DNA from: JAJZRV01 sp027442615
GTDB taxonomy: Bacteria; Pseudomonadota; Gammaproteobacteria; Burkholderiales; Ferrovaceae
Length of the DNA: 64,000 bases
NCBI GenBank assembly: GCA_027442615.1
Contig: DAIBBI010000037.1
Coordinates: 1-64,000, forward strand
Direction: 5' to 3'
A program made the position numbers and the translations under genes. The first letter of the stretch is position 1. Each line of letters starts with the position of its first letter. This document shows positions 42,483-51,870 of this stretch, one piece after another. The notes under the pieces are model-generated. The model did no database searches. It saw nothing but the letters and a program-made list of their open reading frames with translations, and was not told the DNA's origin.

Positions 42483-44876
42483 GTGCGCATGTTCCTTTCC
42501 GGCTTTGTGGCCGGTGTCCTGCTCCTCCAGTGCAGCCCCATGCTCCTTCCCTGGGGCCCGCTCCTGGCCTCGACCCTGGCGCTTCAGGGGGGGCTGTGGT
42601 GGGCGCTGAAACGACGCCCCTGGCCTGTCGCGCAGCACCTTGCCCTGGTGCTGCTCGGTGCCCTCCTTCTGGGGTATGCGTATGCCAGTCTGCGCGCCCA
42701 GTGGCGCCTGTCCGACACGCTGCCCCGCGCCTGGGAAGGGCGGGATGTCATCCTGGAAGGGCGCATCGCCGAGTTGCCGGAGGCCGTGCCCAACGGCGTG
42801 CGCTTCACCTTCACAGTCACGGGGCACCAGCCCGCAGACGCCATGGTGCCACGGCGCCTGTCGCTCGCCTGGTTTTTGGGGACAGATTTGGGGACAGACC
42901 CCGTATTGGGGTCTGTCCCCAAATCCACCACCCCCAAATCCGCCTCCATCCCCAGCCTGCATCCCGGTGAGCGCTGGCAACTGCGGGTGCGTCTGAAGCG
43001 TCCCCACGGCATGATCAATCCTGGTGGTTTCGACATGGAGGCCTGGTCACTGACGCAGGGCATCCGGGCCAGTGGCGCGGTGCGGACGGACGAGGGCAAC
43101 CGGCGCCTGCCCGCGGCACCTGCCCCGTGGTGGCAAGTGCCTGGCCTCTTCATCGAATCGGTGCGCGACGAGGTGCGCAGCCGCATGCAATCCGTGCTGG
43201 GGGAGCGACGCTGGCGTGGCGTGATGGTGGCCCTGGTGGTGGGAGACCAGTCGCTGATTTCCCAAGACGATTGGCAACTGTTCTGGAAAACCGGAGTGGG
43301 GCACCTCATCAGCATCTCCGGATTGCACATCACCCTGCTGGCGGGCCTCGTGGCGAAACTGGCGGGATGGCTCTGGCCCTCGGTGCGGGTGCGCTGGCTG
43401 GCAGGGCTCCTGGGAGCGTTTGCATACGCCCTGCTGGCCGGGTTTTCGGTGCCCACGCAACGCACGCTCTACATGATCGGCGTGGTCACCCTGTCGCGCT
43501 TTCGCGATGTGCCGCTTGCTGCTTCGCCGGTGTTGCTGCTGGCGCTCGCCACGGCCGTGGCGGTGGACCCCTGGGCGCCGCTTGCCGTGGGCTTCTGGTT
43601 GTCCTTCGGCGCGGTTGGGGCACTGATGTATGCCGGGGCGCACAGCGTGGGCCGGGTGGGGGCGCTCAAGGCGGCCATCCACACCCAGTGGTCGGCCACC
43701 TGGGCGCTGGTGCCGCTCCTGCTGCTGCTGTTTGGCCAGGTATCGCTGCTCTCCCCGCTCGCCAATGCCTTTGCCATTCCCGTCGTCAGTCTGGGCGTGG
43801 TGCCGCTTGCGCTGTTGGGGGCGATTCCGGGCCTGGGCTGGAGCCTTGTGGCAGCGCATCAACTGTTTGCCGCCTGTGCCTCTGCCCTGCAACAGATGGC
43901 CCAATGGCCCGTGACCGTGTGGAGCGCACCCACGCCGACACCGGTGGCGTTTCTGGGAGGCCTGGTGGGGCTGCTGTTTTTGCTGGCCCCGCGCGGGATG
44001 CCGGGGCGCCGGGTGGGGTCTGTCCCCTTGCTGGTGTTGCTGTTGATGCCTGCTCCACGGCCCGAATGGGGCGGGGTGTGGATGGATGTGCTGGATATGG
44101 GTCAGGGGCTTGCGGTGGTGGTGCGCACCCGCAACCATGCCCTGGTGTACGACACCGGCCCGCGCTACAGTGCGGACAACGATGGGGGCTCGCGCATCTT
44201 GCTTCCGGCCCTGCGCGCCCTGGGGGTGGACCGTCTGGATGGGCTTGTCGTCAGCCACCGCGATACCGATCATAGCGGCGGCGCCCTGTCGTTGCGGCAG
44301 GGCATGGCCATTGGCTGGCTGCTGTCCTCGCTGGAACCCGCGCATCCCCTGGTGGCCCGGATTCCGCAATCGATGCCCTGTTATGCCGGACAGGCCTGGG
44401 TCTGGGACGGGGTGCGCTTTGACATCCTGCACCCGTTGCTGGAACAGGTGTGGGACGAGCGGCGCAAGACCAACGATCGGGGTTGCGTGCTGCGCGTAAG
44501 CGCCGAAGGACAGCGCCTGCTGTTGCCGGCAGACATCGAGGCCCTGAGCGAGACGGAATTGCTGGAACGCAGCCCGCAAGCCCTGGCGGCCGAGGTGCTG
44601 ATTGCCCCGCACCATGGCAGCAAAACCTCTTCCACGCCGCAGTTTCTGGACGCGGTGTCACCGCAATGGGCGATTTTTACGGTGGGCTACCGCAACCACT
44701 TCGGCCACCCCAAACCCGAAGTGGTGGCGCGCTACCAGGAGCGCAATATCCGCCTGCTGCGTACGGACGAGGCGGGCGCCATTGCGCTGTCCGTGGAAAA
44801 AAACGCCCTCACGGTGACGGGTGCGCGCGCCCGCTTTCCCCATTACTGGGAGGATGCGCCCAACGCACAGCCGTAA
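42483..44876 (+). CDS. comEC: ComEC/Rec2 DNA internalisation protein
   Basis: ComEC forms the inner membrane channel for transforming DNA. The 797-residue protein has N-terminal helices, an OB-like domain (about 90-220), the competence domain with many helices (about 230-530) and a C-terminal metallo-beta-lactamase domain (about 535-790, VVSHRDTDHSGG and APHHGSKTSS). The start is GTG 42483 or ATG 42489. Residues about 131-150 (GTDLGTDPVLGSVP) are encoded by a REP-like palindrome inserted in frame in the OB-like domain. A half palindrome also encodes GSVP near residue 513. The frame remains open, so it may be functional. Confidence 0.9.
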   Translation: MRMFLSGFVAGVLLLQCSPMLLPWGPLLASTLALQGGLWWALKRRPWPVAQHLALVLLGALLLGYAYASLRAQWRLSDTLPRAWEGRDVILEGRIAELPEAVPNGVRFTFTVTGHQPADAMVPRRLSLAWFLGTDLGTDPVLGSVPKSTTPKSASIPSLHPGERWQLRVRLKRPHGMINPGGFDMEAWSLTQGIRASGAVRTDEGNRRLPAAPAPWWQVPGLFIESVRDEVRSRMQSVLGERRWRGVMVALVVGDQSLISQDDWQLFWKTGVGHLISISGLHITLLAGLVAKLAGWLWPSVRVRWLAGLLGAFAYALLAGFSVPTQRTLYMIGVVTLSRFRDVPLAASPVLLLALATAVAVDPWAPLAVGFWLSFGAVGALMYAGAHSVGRVGALKAAIHTQWSATWALVPLLLLLFGQVSLLSPLANAFAIPVVSLGVVPLALLGAIPGLGWSLVAAHQLFAACASALQQMAQWPVTVWSAPTPTPVAFLGGLVGLLFLLAPRGMPGRRVGSVPLLVLLLMPAPRPEWGGVWMDVLDMGQGLAVVVRTRNHALVYDTGPRYSADNDGGSRILLPALRALGVDRLDGLVVSHRDTDHSGGALSLRQGMAIGWLLSSLEPAHPLVARIPQSMPCYAGQAWVWDGVRFDILHPLLEQVWDERRKTNDRGCVLRVSAEGQRLLLPADIEALSETELLERSPQALAAEVLIAPHHGSKTSSTPQFLDAVSPQWAIFTVGYRNHFGHPKPEVVARYQERNIRLLRTDEAGAIALSVEKNALTVTGARARFPHYWEDAPNAQP
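42873..42925. repeat. REP-like palindrome inside comEC
   Basis: GATTTGGGGACAGACCCC (42885-42902) and GGGGTCTGTCCCCAAATC (42908-42925) form a perfect 18-base inverted repeat with loop GTATT. An extra copy of the left half (TTTTTGGGGACAG, from about 42874) precedes it, so the element looks like a tandem build-up of half-sites. The reading frame of comEC is kept. Confidence 0.65.
44015..44027. repeat. Single REP-like half site in comEC
   Basis: GGGGTCTGTCCCC is identical to the right arm core of the palindromes at 35238 and 42908 but lacks a partner. It encodes GSVP between two hydrophobic segments of ComEC. Confidence 0.35.
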
Positions 44877-44931
44877 ATCCAGCGCCTCCTGTCCTTCGGC
44901 TATACTGACCACATCAGTGCAAGGATCATTC

Positions 44932-47103
44932 ATGGTTTCACGCTCACACGCTTTGGAGGCCCCCGACGCAGACCATGGGCTGGCCGGGCTGGGTCTCAAC
45001 GAACGCTATCTGCAGCCCGACGCCGTCCTGATCGAGCGCGCCTTTTTCCAGGTCACCGAACAGGAACGCACCCAGGATGGGGACGCCGAGTCCCTGCAAT
45101 GCGCCCTCACCACGGCGCGCCTGTTGAGCGATCTGGAGGCGCATCCGGCCTGCATCGTGGTGGCGCTCCTGCGCGCCCTGCCCTGGGAACAACTGGAACG
45201 CCTGGACCTTGCCCACACTTTTGACCCGGACGTGGCGGCCCTGGCGGCGGACCTGCATCGCATCGACACCACCCTTGCCGGCATTTTTCGTTCGCGTGAC
45301 CGTCTGGCCAATGATGCCCAGCGCCTGGAGGGGGTGCGCAAGCTCCTGCTGGCCATGGCCCAGGACATCCGGGTGGTGATCGTGGCGCTGGCCGAACGGG
45401 TATGGCTGATGCGCACCCTCCAGCAACGCGATCCCGCCGAGCAGCTGGCCGTGGCCCATCAGACCATGGACCTCTATGCACCGCTCGCCAACCGGTTGGG
45501 CGTATGGCAGCTCAAATGGGAACTCGAGGACCTGTCGTTTCGCATCATCGAACCCGACACCTACAAGGCCATCGCGAAGCGTCTGGATGAGCGCCTGGTG
45601 GACCGCGAGCGCTACATCGCAACGCTGATCCAGACCCTCGAGCAGCAGCTTGCGGGGGCAGGCATCGCCGGTACCGTGCAAGGCCGCCCAAAGCACATCT
45701 ACAGCATCGTCAAGAAGATGCGCAGCAAGAGCCTGGGTTTCGAGGGGCTCTATGACGTGCGGGCCGTGCGCGTGATCGTGGCAGAGATCCGCGATTGCTA
45801 TGCCGTGCTCGGCATCGTCCATCACCTCTGGACCCCCATCTCGGGAGAGTTTGACGACTACATCGCACGCCCCAAGGGCAACCATTACCGATCCCTCCAT
45901 ACGGCGGTCAGCGGGCCGGAGGGCAAGGCGGTGGAGATCCAGATCCGCACCCAGGAAATGCACCGCGATTCGGAACTCGGCATCGCCTCGCACTGGCGCT
46001 ACAAGGAGGGGGGGTCCCGCGCCGACCGACGCTTTGACGAGCGGGTGGCCTGGCTGCGCCAGATGCTGGAATGGCAGAAGGAAGTGTCCCATGTCACCAC
46101 ACCCGGCACGGCCCCTGCGCCCGTGGACGAGGCCATCTACGTGTTCACGCCGCAGGGGCGGGTAATCGACCTGCCGCGCGGGGCCACGCCGGTGGATTTT
46201 GCCTACCACGTGCATAGCGACCTCGGCCACCGTTGTCGCGGTGCCAAGGTGGACGGCGCCATCGTCCCGCTCAATCAGCCGCTGCAAAATTCGCAGCGGG
46301 TGGAAATCATCACCGTGCGCCAGGGTGGCCCCAGTCGCGACTGGCTCAATCCCGAGTACGGCTATCTCAAAAGCACGCGTGCCCAGGCCAAGGTGCGGCA
46401 ATGGTTCAAGCAGCAGCACCTGGAAGAGGACGTCGCCCAGGGGAGGGTCATCCTGGAAAAAACCCTGGCGCGCCTCGGCAAGGGCCACCCCAACGTGGAG
46501 CGCCTGGCCGCCCAGTCGGGTTATCCCAGGGTGGAAGACTTCTGGGTGGGCCTTGCGCGCGGCGACATATCCCAGCGCCAGATTGAATTGCTGCTCGAGC
46601 CCCCGGTGCCGCCCACCGAAGGGGAGGTCACGCCCACCCTGCGCCGCGCCGCAGAAACCGGAAGCGAAGGGGTGCTGGTGCTGGGAGTGACCAACATTGC
46701 CACGTTCATGGCCAAATGCTGCAAGCCGGTGCCGCCGGAGCCCATCGTCGGGTTCGTCACGCGCGGTCGCGGGGTCAGCATCCACCGCGCCAATTGTCGC
46801 AGCCTCGCGGCGCTCACCACCAACCAGTGGCAGCGCATGATTCCGGCATCCTGGGGCAAGACGGCCCATGGCGTGTTCAGCGTGGATATTGCCGTGGACG
46901 CGGTGGACCGCCAGGGGTTGCTGCGCGACATTTCTGAAACCTTCACCCGCGAGCGCATCAACGTCACGGCCGTCAACACCCAGTCCCGCGGCGACCGCGC
47001 GCGCATGCGCTTTACCGTGCAGATCGATTCGCTCGACCAGATGGCGCGCGCCCTGAAGGCGCTGCAGTCGGTGGCGGGGGTCGAGGCCGCCTACCGCCAG
47101 TAG
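44932..47103 (+). CDS. relA: RelA (p)ppGpp synthetase I
   Basis: The 723-residue protein matches RelA: a degenerate N-terminal HD domain without the HD-ED hydrolase residues, a synthetase domain (GRPKHIYSIVKKM, EFDDYIARPKGNHYRSLHT), TGS (YVFTPQGRVIDLPRGATPVDFA), a zinc-finger/CC region (KCCKPVPP) and a C-terminal ACT domain. The EFDD motif marks the monofunctional, ribosome-dependent synthetase rather than SpoT. The frame is open upstream into comEC, but the ATG at 44932, preceded by AAGGATC, gives the expected start. A TATACT at 44901-44906 may be its -10. Confidence 0.93.
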   Translation: MVSRSHALEAPDADHGLAGLGLNERYLQPDAVLIERAFFQVTEQERTQDGDAESLQCALTTARLLSDLEAHPACIVVALLRALPWEQLERLDLAHTFDPDVAALAADLHRIDTTLAGIFRSRDRLANDAQRLEGVRKLLLAMAQDIRVVIVALAERVWLMRTLQQRDPAEQLAVAHQTMDLYAPLANRLGVWQLKWELEDLSFRIIEPDTYKAIAKRLDERLVDRERYIATLIQTLEQQLAGAGIAGTVQGRPKHIYSIVKKMRSKSLGFEGLYDVRAVRVIVAEIRDCYAVLGIVHHLWTPISGEFDDYIARPKGNHYRSLHTAVSGPEGKAVEIQIRTQEMHRDSELGIASHWRYKEGGSRADRRFDERVAWLRQMLEWQKEVSHVTTPGTAPAPVDEAIYVFTPQGRVIDLPRGATPVDFAYHVHSDLGHRCRGAKVDGAIVPLNQPLQNSQRVEIITVRQGGPSRDWLNPEYGYLKSTRAQAKVRQWFKQQHLEEDVAQGRVILEKTLARLGKGHPNVERLAAQSGYPRVEDFWVGLARGDISQRQIELLLEPPVPPTEGEVTPTLRRAAETGSEGVLVLGVTNIATFMAKCCKPVPPEPIVGFVTRGRGVSIHRANCRSLAALTTNQWQRMIPASWGKTAHGVFSVDIAVDAVDRQGLLRDISETFTRERINVTAVNTQSRGDRARMRFTVQIDSLDQMARALKALQSVAGVEAAYRQ

Positions 47104-47107
47104 CGAT

Positions 47108-47776
47108 TCAGACGCCCAGGTGCTGCTGCAGCCAGCGCGACAGGGCCTCCACTTCCTCCATGCACAGCGAGTGCGCCATCGGGTAGACATGCCAGGCCAC
47201 GGGGTAGCCCCGGGCTTCCAGCGCAACCCGCGAGGCTTCGGCCATGCGCAGCGGGATGACGTTGTCCTGCTGACCATGGGCCATGAAGATGGGCACGCTG
47301 CGGTTGGCTTCGCTGCCGGCCTCTGCCAGCTGTTCGGACATGGGCAGGTAGGTGGACAGGGCCAGGATGCCGCCCAGGCGTTGCGGATAGCGCGTTCCGG
47401 CGGTCAGCACCACGGCCCCCCCTTGCGAAAATCCTGCCAGGACGATGCGTCTTGCCGGAATGCCGCGCGCGATTTCGCGGGCGATGAGATCGTTGACGGC
47501 ATCCACGGATTTGAGCACGCCGGCGTCATCCGTGCGCCGCTCCAGGCCATCGTAGGAGACGTCGTACCAGGCGCGCATCACCATGCCGTTGTTGACCGTG
47601 ACGGGCTGCTCCGGCGCATGGGGGAAGATGAATCGCACGGGCAGCGCATCGGGCAGTTGCAGCTCTTTCACCACCGGGATGAAATCGTGGCCGTCGGCGC
47701 CCAGGCCGTGCAGCCAGATGACGCTGGCCGTGGGATTATGGTTGGTGACGAGTTCCAGGGCGGGCAAAAGGGGCAT
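47108..47776 (-). CDS. Carboxylesterase/phospholipase of the alpha/beta hydrolase family
   Basis: The 222-residue enzyme has the oxyanion segment IWLHGLGADGHDF, the nucleophile serine in GFSQGGAV and catalytic aspartate and histidine in AHGQQDNVIP and YPMAHSLCMEE. It matches the small carboxylesterase (EstB/lysophospholipase-like) family that hydrolyses short-chain esters; the natural substrate is unknown. AAGGAA before the ATG at 47776 sets the start. It is convergent with relA (4-base gap) and follows mog by 11 bases. Confidence 0.88.
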   Translation of the reverse strand: MPLLPALELVTNHNPTASVIWLHGLGADGHDFIPVVKELQLPDALPVRFIFPHAPEQPVTVNNGMVMRAWYDVSYDGLERRTDDAGVLKSVDAVNDLIAREIARGIPARRIVLAGFSQGGAVVLTAGTRYPQRLGGILALSTYLPMSEQLAEAGSEANRSVPIFMAHGQQDNVIPLRMAEASRVALEARGYPVAWHVYPMAHSLCMEEVEALSRWLQQHLGV

Positions 47777-47787
47777 GGTGGATTCCT

Positions 47788-48351
47788 TCAGGCGCGCGGC
47801 GGGCGCACGGCAGACTTGGGGCGAAACGCCTTGATGCGTTCCGGCAGGGTTTCGATGTAAGGTCCCCCGATCAAATCCACGCAGTAGGGCACGGCGGCAA
47901 AGATGCCGTCCAGCGTTTCGCGGATGGCTTTGGGTTGCCCTGGCAGGTTGATGATGAGGGATTGCTTGCGGGTCACGGCCTCCTGTCGCGACAGGATGGC
48001 CGTGGGGGTGTATTTGAGGTTGTTGAAGCGCATCTGCTCGCCAAAGCCGGGCAGCACCCGTTCGGCAACGGCAAGCGTCGCCTCCGGCGTCACGTCGCGC
48101 GGCGCAGGGCCCGTGCCGCCGGTGGTGAGGATCAGGCTGCAACCCGCCTCATCCGCCATCTGGCACAAGTGCGCCTCGATCTCGTGCTGCTCGTCGGGGA
48201 TCAGGCGGGCGTCGATGTCCACGGGATTGAGGATGACCTCGGCAATCCATGCCTTGAGGGCCGGCAGGCCGGCGTCTTCATAAATGCCCTTGGAGGCGCG
48301 GTCGCTGATGGACAGCAGGCCGATTTTTACGGGGTCGAGGGCGTCAGTCAT
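47788..48351 (-). CDS. mog: Molybdopterin adenylyltransferase
   Basis: The 187-residue MoaB/Mog-fold protein activates molybdopterin with ATP before molybdenum insertion. It shows ILTTGGTGPAPRDVTPEA, INLPGQPKAI and a C-terminal family tail. Its length and the N-terminal KIGLLSISDRASKGIYEDAG favour Mog over MoaB. The start at 48351 overlaps the end of darP by 8 bases. Molybdenum enzymes such as formate dehydrogenase would need this pathway. Confidence 0.92.
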   Translation of the reverse strand: MTDALDPVKIGLLSISDRASKGIYEDAGLPALKAWIAEVILNPVDIDARLIPDEQHEIEAHLCQMADEAGCSLILTTGGTGPAPRDVTPEATLAVAERVLPGFGEQMRFNNLKYTPTAILSRQEAVTRKQSLIINLPGQPKAIRETLDGIFAAVPYCVDLIGGPYIETLPERIKAFRPKSAVRPPRA

Positions 48352-48877
48352 GGTCGGCGGGCGGCGTGGGTTCGGCGGGCGCGGCTGCCCCCAGGGTGCG
48401 GGCGATGGTGCGGAACAGCTCGCGGTACTGCCGCGGCGGTTTCTGGGCGGTGCGCTCGCGCAGGGCCGCCTGCACCATCTGGCGCAGCTGCTGGCGGTCC
48501 ACGTCGCGATGGGTGGCGGCAAATTCGTCCACGGCGGCGAGGTTCTCCATCATCCGGTCGCGCCAGCGTTCCACAAGGTGGTGCGCGGCCACGGCCGTGC
48601 GCGACACGCCGGCCAGCGCGTCCAGGTAAGCCTGCAGCGGGGCGGGGTCCACGTCACGCATCAGCCTGCCAATGAACTGCAGCTGGCGCCGGACGGCGCC
48701 GTGCGCCTTGAGCTTCTTGACTTCCAGGAGGGCGCGCTCCAGGGTTTCGGGCAGTTCAAGCGAGCGAATCCGCTCGGGGCTGAGGGCGCTCAACGCGGTA
48801 CCCAGGTCCTGCAGGGCGTGCATCTCGTTCTTGCGCTGGGTTTTACTCGGGGGTTCCGGGAGTTCTTCGAAGGACAC
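48344..48877 (-). CDS. darP: DarP/YjgA ribosome-associated protein (DUF615)
   Basis: The 177-residue, charged, helical protein belongs to the DUF615 family, which helps late assembly of the 50S ribosomal subunit. Family-like segments include PSKTQRKNEMHALQDLG and LQFIGRLMRD. The best start is a GTG at 48877 with GGAAAAG just upstream; a TTG at 48895 is also possible. It is divergent from pmbA, its usual neighbour in proteobacteria. Confidence 0.9.
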   Translation of the reverse strand: MSFEELPEPPSKTQRKNEMHALQDLGTALSALSPERIRSLELPETLERALLEVKKLKAHGAVRRQLQFIGRLMRDVDPAPLQAYLDALAGVSRTAVAAHHLVERWRDRMMENLAAVDEFAATHRDVDRQQLRQMVQAALRERTAQKPPRQYRELFRTIARTLGAAAPAEPTPPADHD

Positions 48878-48927
48878 AGCTTTTCCATGGGGCAATCAAT
48901 ATTGCTATGATACCGGATTAAATTGCA

Positions 48928-50286
48928 GTGGAATCCCAAGTGCCAGACAACAGCCGATTCTCGTACAGCCAGGACCATTTGCGGTCCCTGGTGCAGGATG
49001 CCCTCGAGCATGCGCGCCGCAATGGGGCCAGCGCCGCCGAAGCGGACGTGAGCGAAGGGTTTGGACACTCCGTCACGGTGCGCCTGGATGAAGTGGAAAC
49101 CATCGAATACAACCGCGACAAGGACATTGGCATCACCGTGCTGTTTGGCCACCAACGCGGGCATGCCAGCACTTCCGATTTTTCGCCGGCGGCCCTGCGC
49201 GATACCGTGGAAAAGGCCTGCAGCATTGCGCGCTATACCGCATCCGACCCCTTTGCCGGCCTTGCCGATCCCGCCCTCCTGGCGGGCCCCGACCTGCCTG
49301 ACCTCGATCTCTACCACCCCTGGCCGCTCTCGGTGGATGACGCCATCGACATGGCGCAGCGTTGCGAGCATGCGGCGCTGGATTGCGATGCACGCATCGC
49401 CAATTCGGAAGGGGCCACCGTGTACACCCAGGAGTCCCAGTTTGCCTACGGCAACTCCCTGGGGTTCATGGGTGGTTACGCAGGCTCCAGCCATGGTATC
49501 AGCTGCTCCGTGATCGCCGGGGCCGAGTCGGAGATGCAGCGCGACTACTGGTACACCACGGCGCGCGATCCGCGCGACCTGCAGTCGGTGGAGGCGGTGG
49601 GTCGCGAGGCCGGAATGCGCACCGTGCGACGCCTCAAGGCGCGCAAGCTCAAGACCTGCCACGCGCCGGTACTGTTTGAGGCAACCCTGGCCTCCAGCCT
49701 GATCGGGCACTTCGTGGGGGCGGTGAGCGGCGGCTCGCTCTATCGCAAATCCAGCTTTTTGCCCGACAGCCTGGGTCAGCGGGTGTTTGCCCCGACCATC
49801 CAGTTGCGCGAAGCGCCGCACCTTCTCAAGGGTCTTGCCAGCAGCGCTTTCGATGACGACGGTGTGGCTACCCGGGCGCGCGATGTGGTGGTGGATGGCG
49901 TGGTGCAGGGCTATTTTCTGGGAAGCTACTCGGCCCGCAAGCTGGGCATGGCCTCCACTGGCAATGCTGGCGGCAACCACAACCTGGTGCTCGCCCCCTT
50001 CGGCGGCGGCTTTCAGGACCTCTTGCGGCAAATGGATCGCGGGCTTGTGGTCACCGAATTGCTGGGGCATGGGGTCAATGGCGTCACCGGCGATTATTCG
50101 CGCGGGGCGGCGGGCTTCTGGGTGGAGCGCGGAGAGATCCAGTTTCCGGTGCATGAAATCACCATTGCCGGCAATCTCAAGGACATGTTTCGCAATATCG
50201 TGGCCGTGGGCAATGACGTGGTCATTCGCGGTTCCAAGATCACCGGTTCGATTCTGGTGGAAGACATGACCATCGCCGGGGATTAG
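48928..50286 (+). CDS. pmbA: PmbA/TldE metallopeptidase component
   Basis: The 452-residue product matches PmbA (TldE), which pairs with TldD to cleave unstructured peptides (including microcin precursors and CcdA). Typical segments are ETIEYNRDKDIGITV, NSLGFMGGYAGSSHG and LLGHGVNGVTGDYSRGAAGFWVE. It lacks the HExxxH zinc motif, as expected for the non-catalytic partner; tldD is not in the window. The start is a GTG at 48928, or a GTG at 48940 that has GGA 7 bases upstream. A TATGAT at 48905-48910 may be its -10. Confidence 0.93.
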   Translation: MESQVPDNSRFSYSQDHLRSLVQDALEHARRNGASAAEADVSEGFGHSVTVRLDEVETIEYNRDKDIGITVLFGHQRGHASTSDFSPAALRDTVEKACSIARYTASDPFAGLADPALLAGPDLPDLDLYHPWPLSVDDAIDMAQRCEHAALDCDARIANSEGATVYTQESQFAYGNSLGFMGGYAGSSHGISCSVIAGAESEMQRDYWYTTARDPRDLQSVEAVGREAGMRTVRRLKARKLKTCHAPVLFEATLASSLIGHFVGAVSGGSLYRKSSFLPDSLGQRVFAPTIQLREAPHLLKGLASSAFDDDGVATRARDVVVDGVVQGYFLGSYSARKLGMASTGNAGGNHNLVLAPFGGGFQDLLRQMDRGLVVTELLGHGVNGVTGDYSRGAAGFWVERGEIQFPVHEITIAGNLKDMFRNIVAVGNDVVIRGSKITGSILVEDMTIAGD

Positions 50287-50315
50287 GCGGTGGTCGTGCG
50301 GAGGGGGAGTGATTC

Positions 50316-50759
50316 ATGAAATGTCCTTTTTGCGGCACGCTCGATTCCCAGGTCATCGACTCGCGCGTTTCCGAGGCGGGTGACAGCATTCGCCGCCGGC
50401 GCCGCTGCATGTCCTGCAACAAGCGCTTTACCACCTACGAGACGGCAGACATCCGCATGCCCCAGGTGGTCAAGCAAAACGGCCAGCGCGAAGATTATTC
50501 CTCCGAAAAAGTGCGCGTCAGCTTCATGCGCGCCCTGCACAAGCGCCCGGTTTCCGTCGAGCTGGTGGATGCTGCCATCGACCGCATCAAGCAGCATTTG
50601 CTGGCGCGTGGCGAGCGCGAAATTCCCTCACTGCGCGTGGGCGAGATGGTGATGGAAGAGCTGCGCCGCCTGGACAAGGTGGCCTATGTGCGTTTTGCTT
50701 CCGTTTACCGCAGTTTTCAGGATGTGGATGATTTCAGGGACGTGATCCGTGACCTCTGA
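50316..50759 (+). CDS. nrdR: NrdR transcriptional repressor
   Basis: NrdR represses ribonucleotide reductase genes in response to ATP/dATP. The 147-residue protein has the zinc ribbon (CPFC and CMSC, residues 3-34) and an ATP-cone domain (about 49-139). GGAGGGGGAG precedes the ATG. Its end overlaps the ribD start by 11 bases, the common nrdR-ribD arrangement. Confidence 0.96.
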   Translation: MKCPFCGTLDSQVIDSRVSEAGDSIRRRRRCMSCNKRFTTYETADIRMPQVVKQNGQREDYSSEKVRVSFMRALHKRPVSVELVDAAIDRIKQHLLARGEREIPSLRVGEMVMEELRRLDKVAYVRFASVYRSFQDVDDFRDVIRDL

Positions 50760-51867
50760 GTTTGCGGCCTCCGACCAGCATTTCATGGACCGCGCGCTGG
50801 TGCTTGCAACGCGCGGGCTCTATAGCACCATGCCCAACCCGCGCGTGGGTTGCGTGCTGGTGAAGGCAGGCAGGATCGTGGGCGAGGGCTGGCACGAACG
50901 CGCCGGCGCCCCGCATGCCGAAGTGCACGCCCTGCGCGACGCGGGTGAGGCGGCGCGGGGTGCTACGGCCTATGTCACCCTGGAGCCTTGCAGCCACACC
51001 GGGCGCACCCCGCCCTGCGCCGATGCCCTGGTGAGGGCGGGTGTGGCGCGCGTGGTGGTGGCGTTGCAGGACCCCAATCCGCTGGTGGCGGGGCAGGGGC
51101 TTTCGCGCCTGCGGGACGCAGGCATTGCGGTGGAAGTGGGCCTGCGTGAGGCCGAAGCGCGCGATCTCAACATCGGCTTCGTCTCGCGCATGACGCGCGG
51201 GCGGCCCTGGATACGCACCAAGATTGCCATGAGCCTCGATGGCCGCACGGCGCTTGCCAACGGGGCAAGCCAGTGGATTACCGGCACCGATGCCCGCGCC
51301 GACGCCCATCGGTTACGCGCACGTTCCTGCGCCATGCTGACGGGGCTGGGCACCGTGCGCAAGGATGACCCCGCACTGTCGGTGCGGCTGGTGGAGAGTC
51401 CGCGCCAACCCGTCCGCATCGTGGTGGACAACCGGCTGGAGGCGCCGCTCCAGGCCAAAGTGTTTGAAGGGGGCGGCACCGTGCTGTTCACCGTGTGCGA
51501 GGACGAGGCGAGGGCAAAACCTTATCGGGATCGCGGCGTGGAGGTGGTGGTGCTGCCGGCAGCGGCCAATGGCCGGCTCGATTTCGTGGCCATGGTCCAG
51601 GCCCTGGGCGCGCGCGAATTCAACGAAGTGACGGTCGAGGCGGGCTCCCGGCTCAACGGCCCCCTGCTGGAAGCCGGGGTCTTTGACGAGTTCGTGTTCT
51701 ATGTGGCGCCCACCCTACTGGGCGAGGGCGCCGCCGGCGTGATGGCGATCCAGCCGCTGACCGACCTGTCGCAGCGTTTTGACCTCGACGTCGTCGGCGT
51801 CACTCCCGTGGGCAACGACTGGCGCATCGTGGCCCGGCAAAAACGCATCCATGGACAGGCGGGGTGA
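50749..51867 (+). CDS. ribD: RibD, bifunctional riboflavin deaminase/reductase
   Basis: RibD performs the second and third riboflavin steps. The 372-residue protein has an N-terminal cytidine-deaminase-like zinc domain (PHAEVHAL, EPCSHTGRTPPC, about 10-150) and a C-terminal reductase domain (about 155-370). The start is a GTG overlapping nrdR. ribE follows after 3 bases. No FMN riboswitch was seen upstream. Confidence 0.95.
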   Translation: MTSEFAASDQHFMDRALVLATRGLYSTMPNPRVGCVLVKAGRIVGEGWHERAGAPHAEVHALRDAGEAARGATAYVTLEPCSHTGRTPPCADALVRAGVARVVVALQDPNPLVAGQGLSRLRDAGIAVEVGLREAEARDLNIGFVSRMTRGRPWIRTKIAMSLDGRTALANGASQWITGTDARADAHRLRARSCAMLTGLGTVRKDDPALSVRLVESPRQPVRIVVDNRLEAPLQAKVFEGGGTVLFTVCEDEARAKPYRDRGVEVVVLPAAANGRLDFVAMVQALGAREFNEVTVEAGSRLNGPLLEAGVFDEFVFYVAPTLLGEGAAGVMAIQPLTDLSQRFDLDVVGVTPVGNDWRIVARQKRIHGQAG

Positions 51868-51870
51868 TTC

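Noticed and set aside
43047..44615. A 522-codon minus-strand frame opposite comEC
   Set aside because: The low-complexity H/Q/R/P-rich translation and the conserved ComEC on the other strand mark it as a shadow frame.
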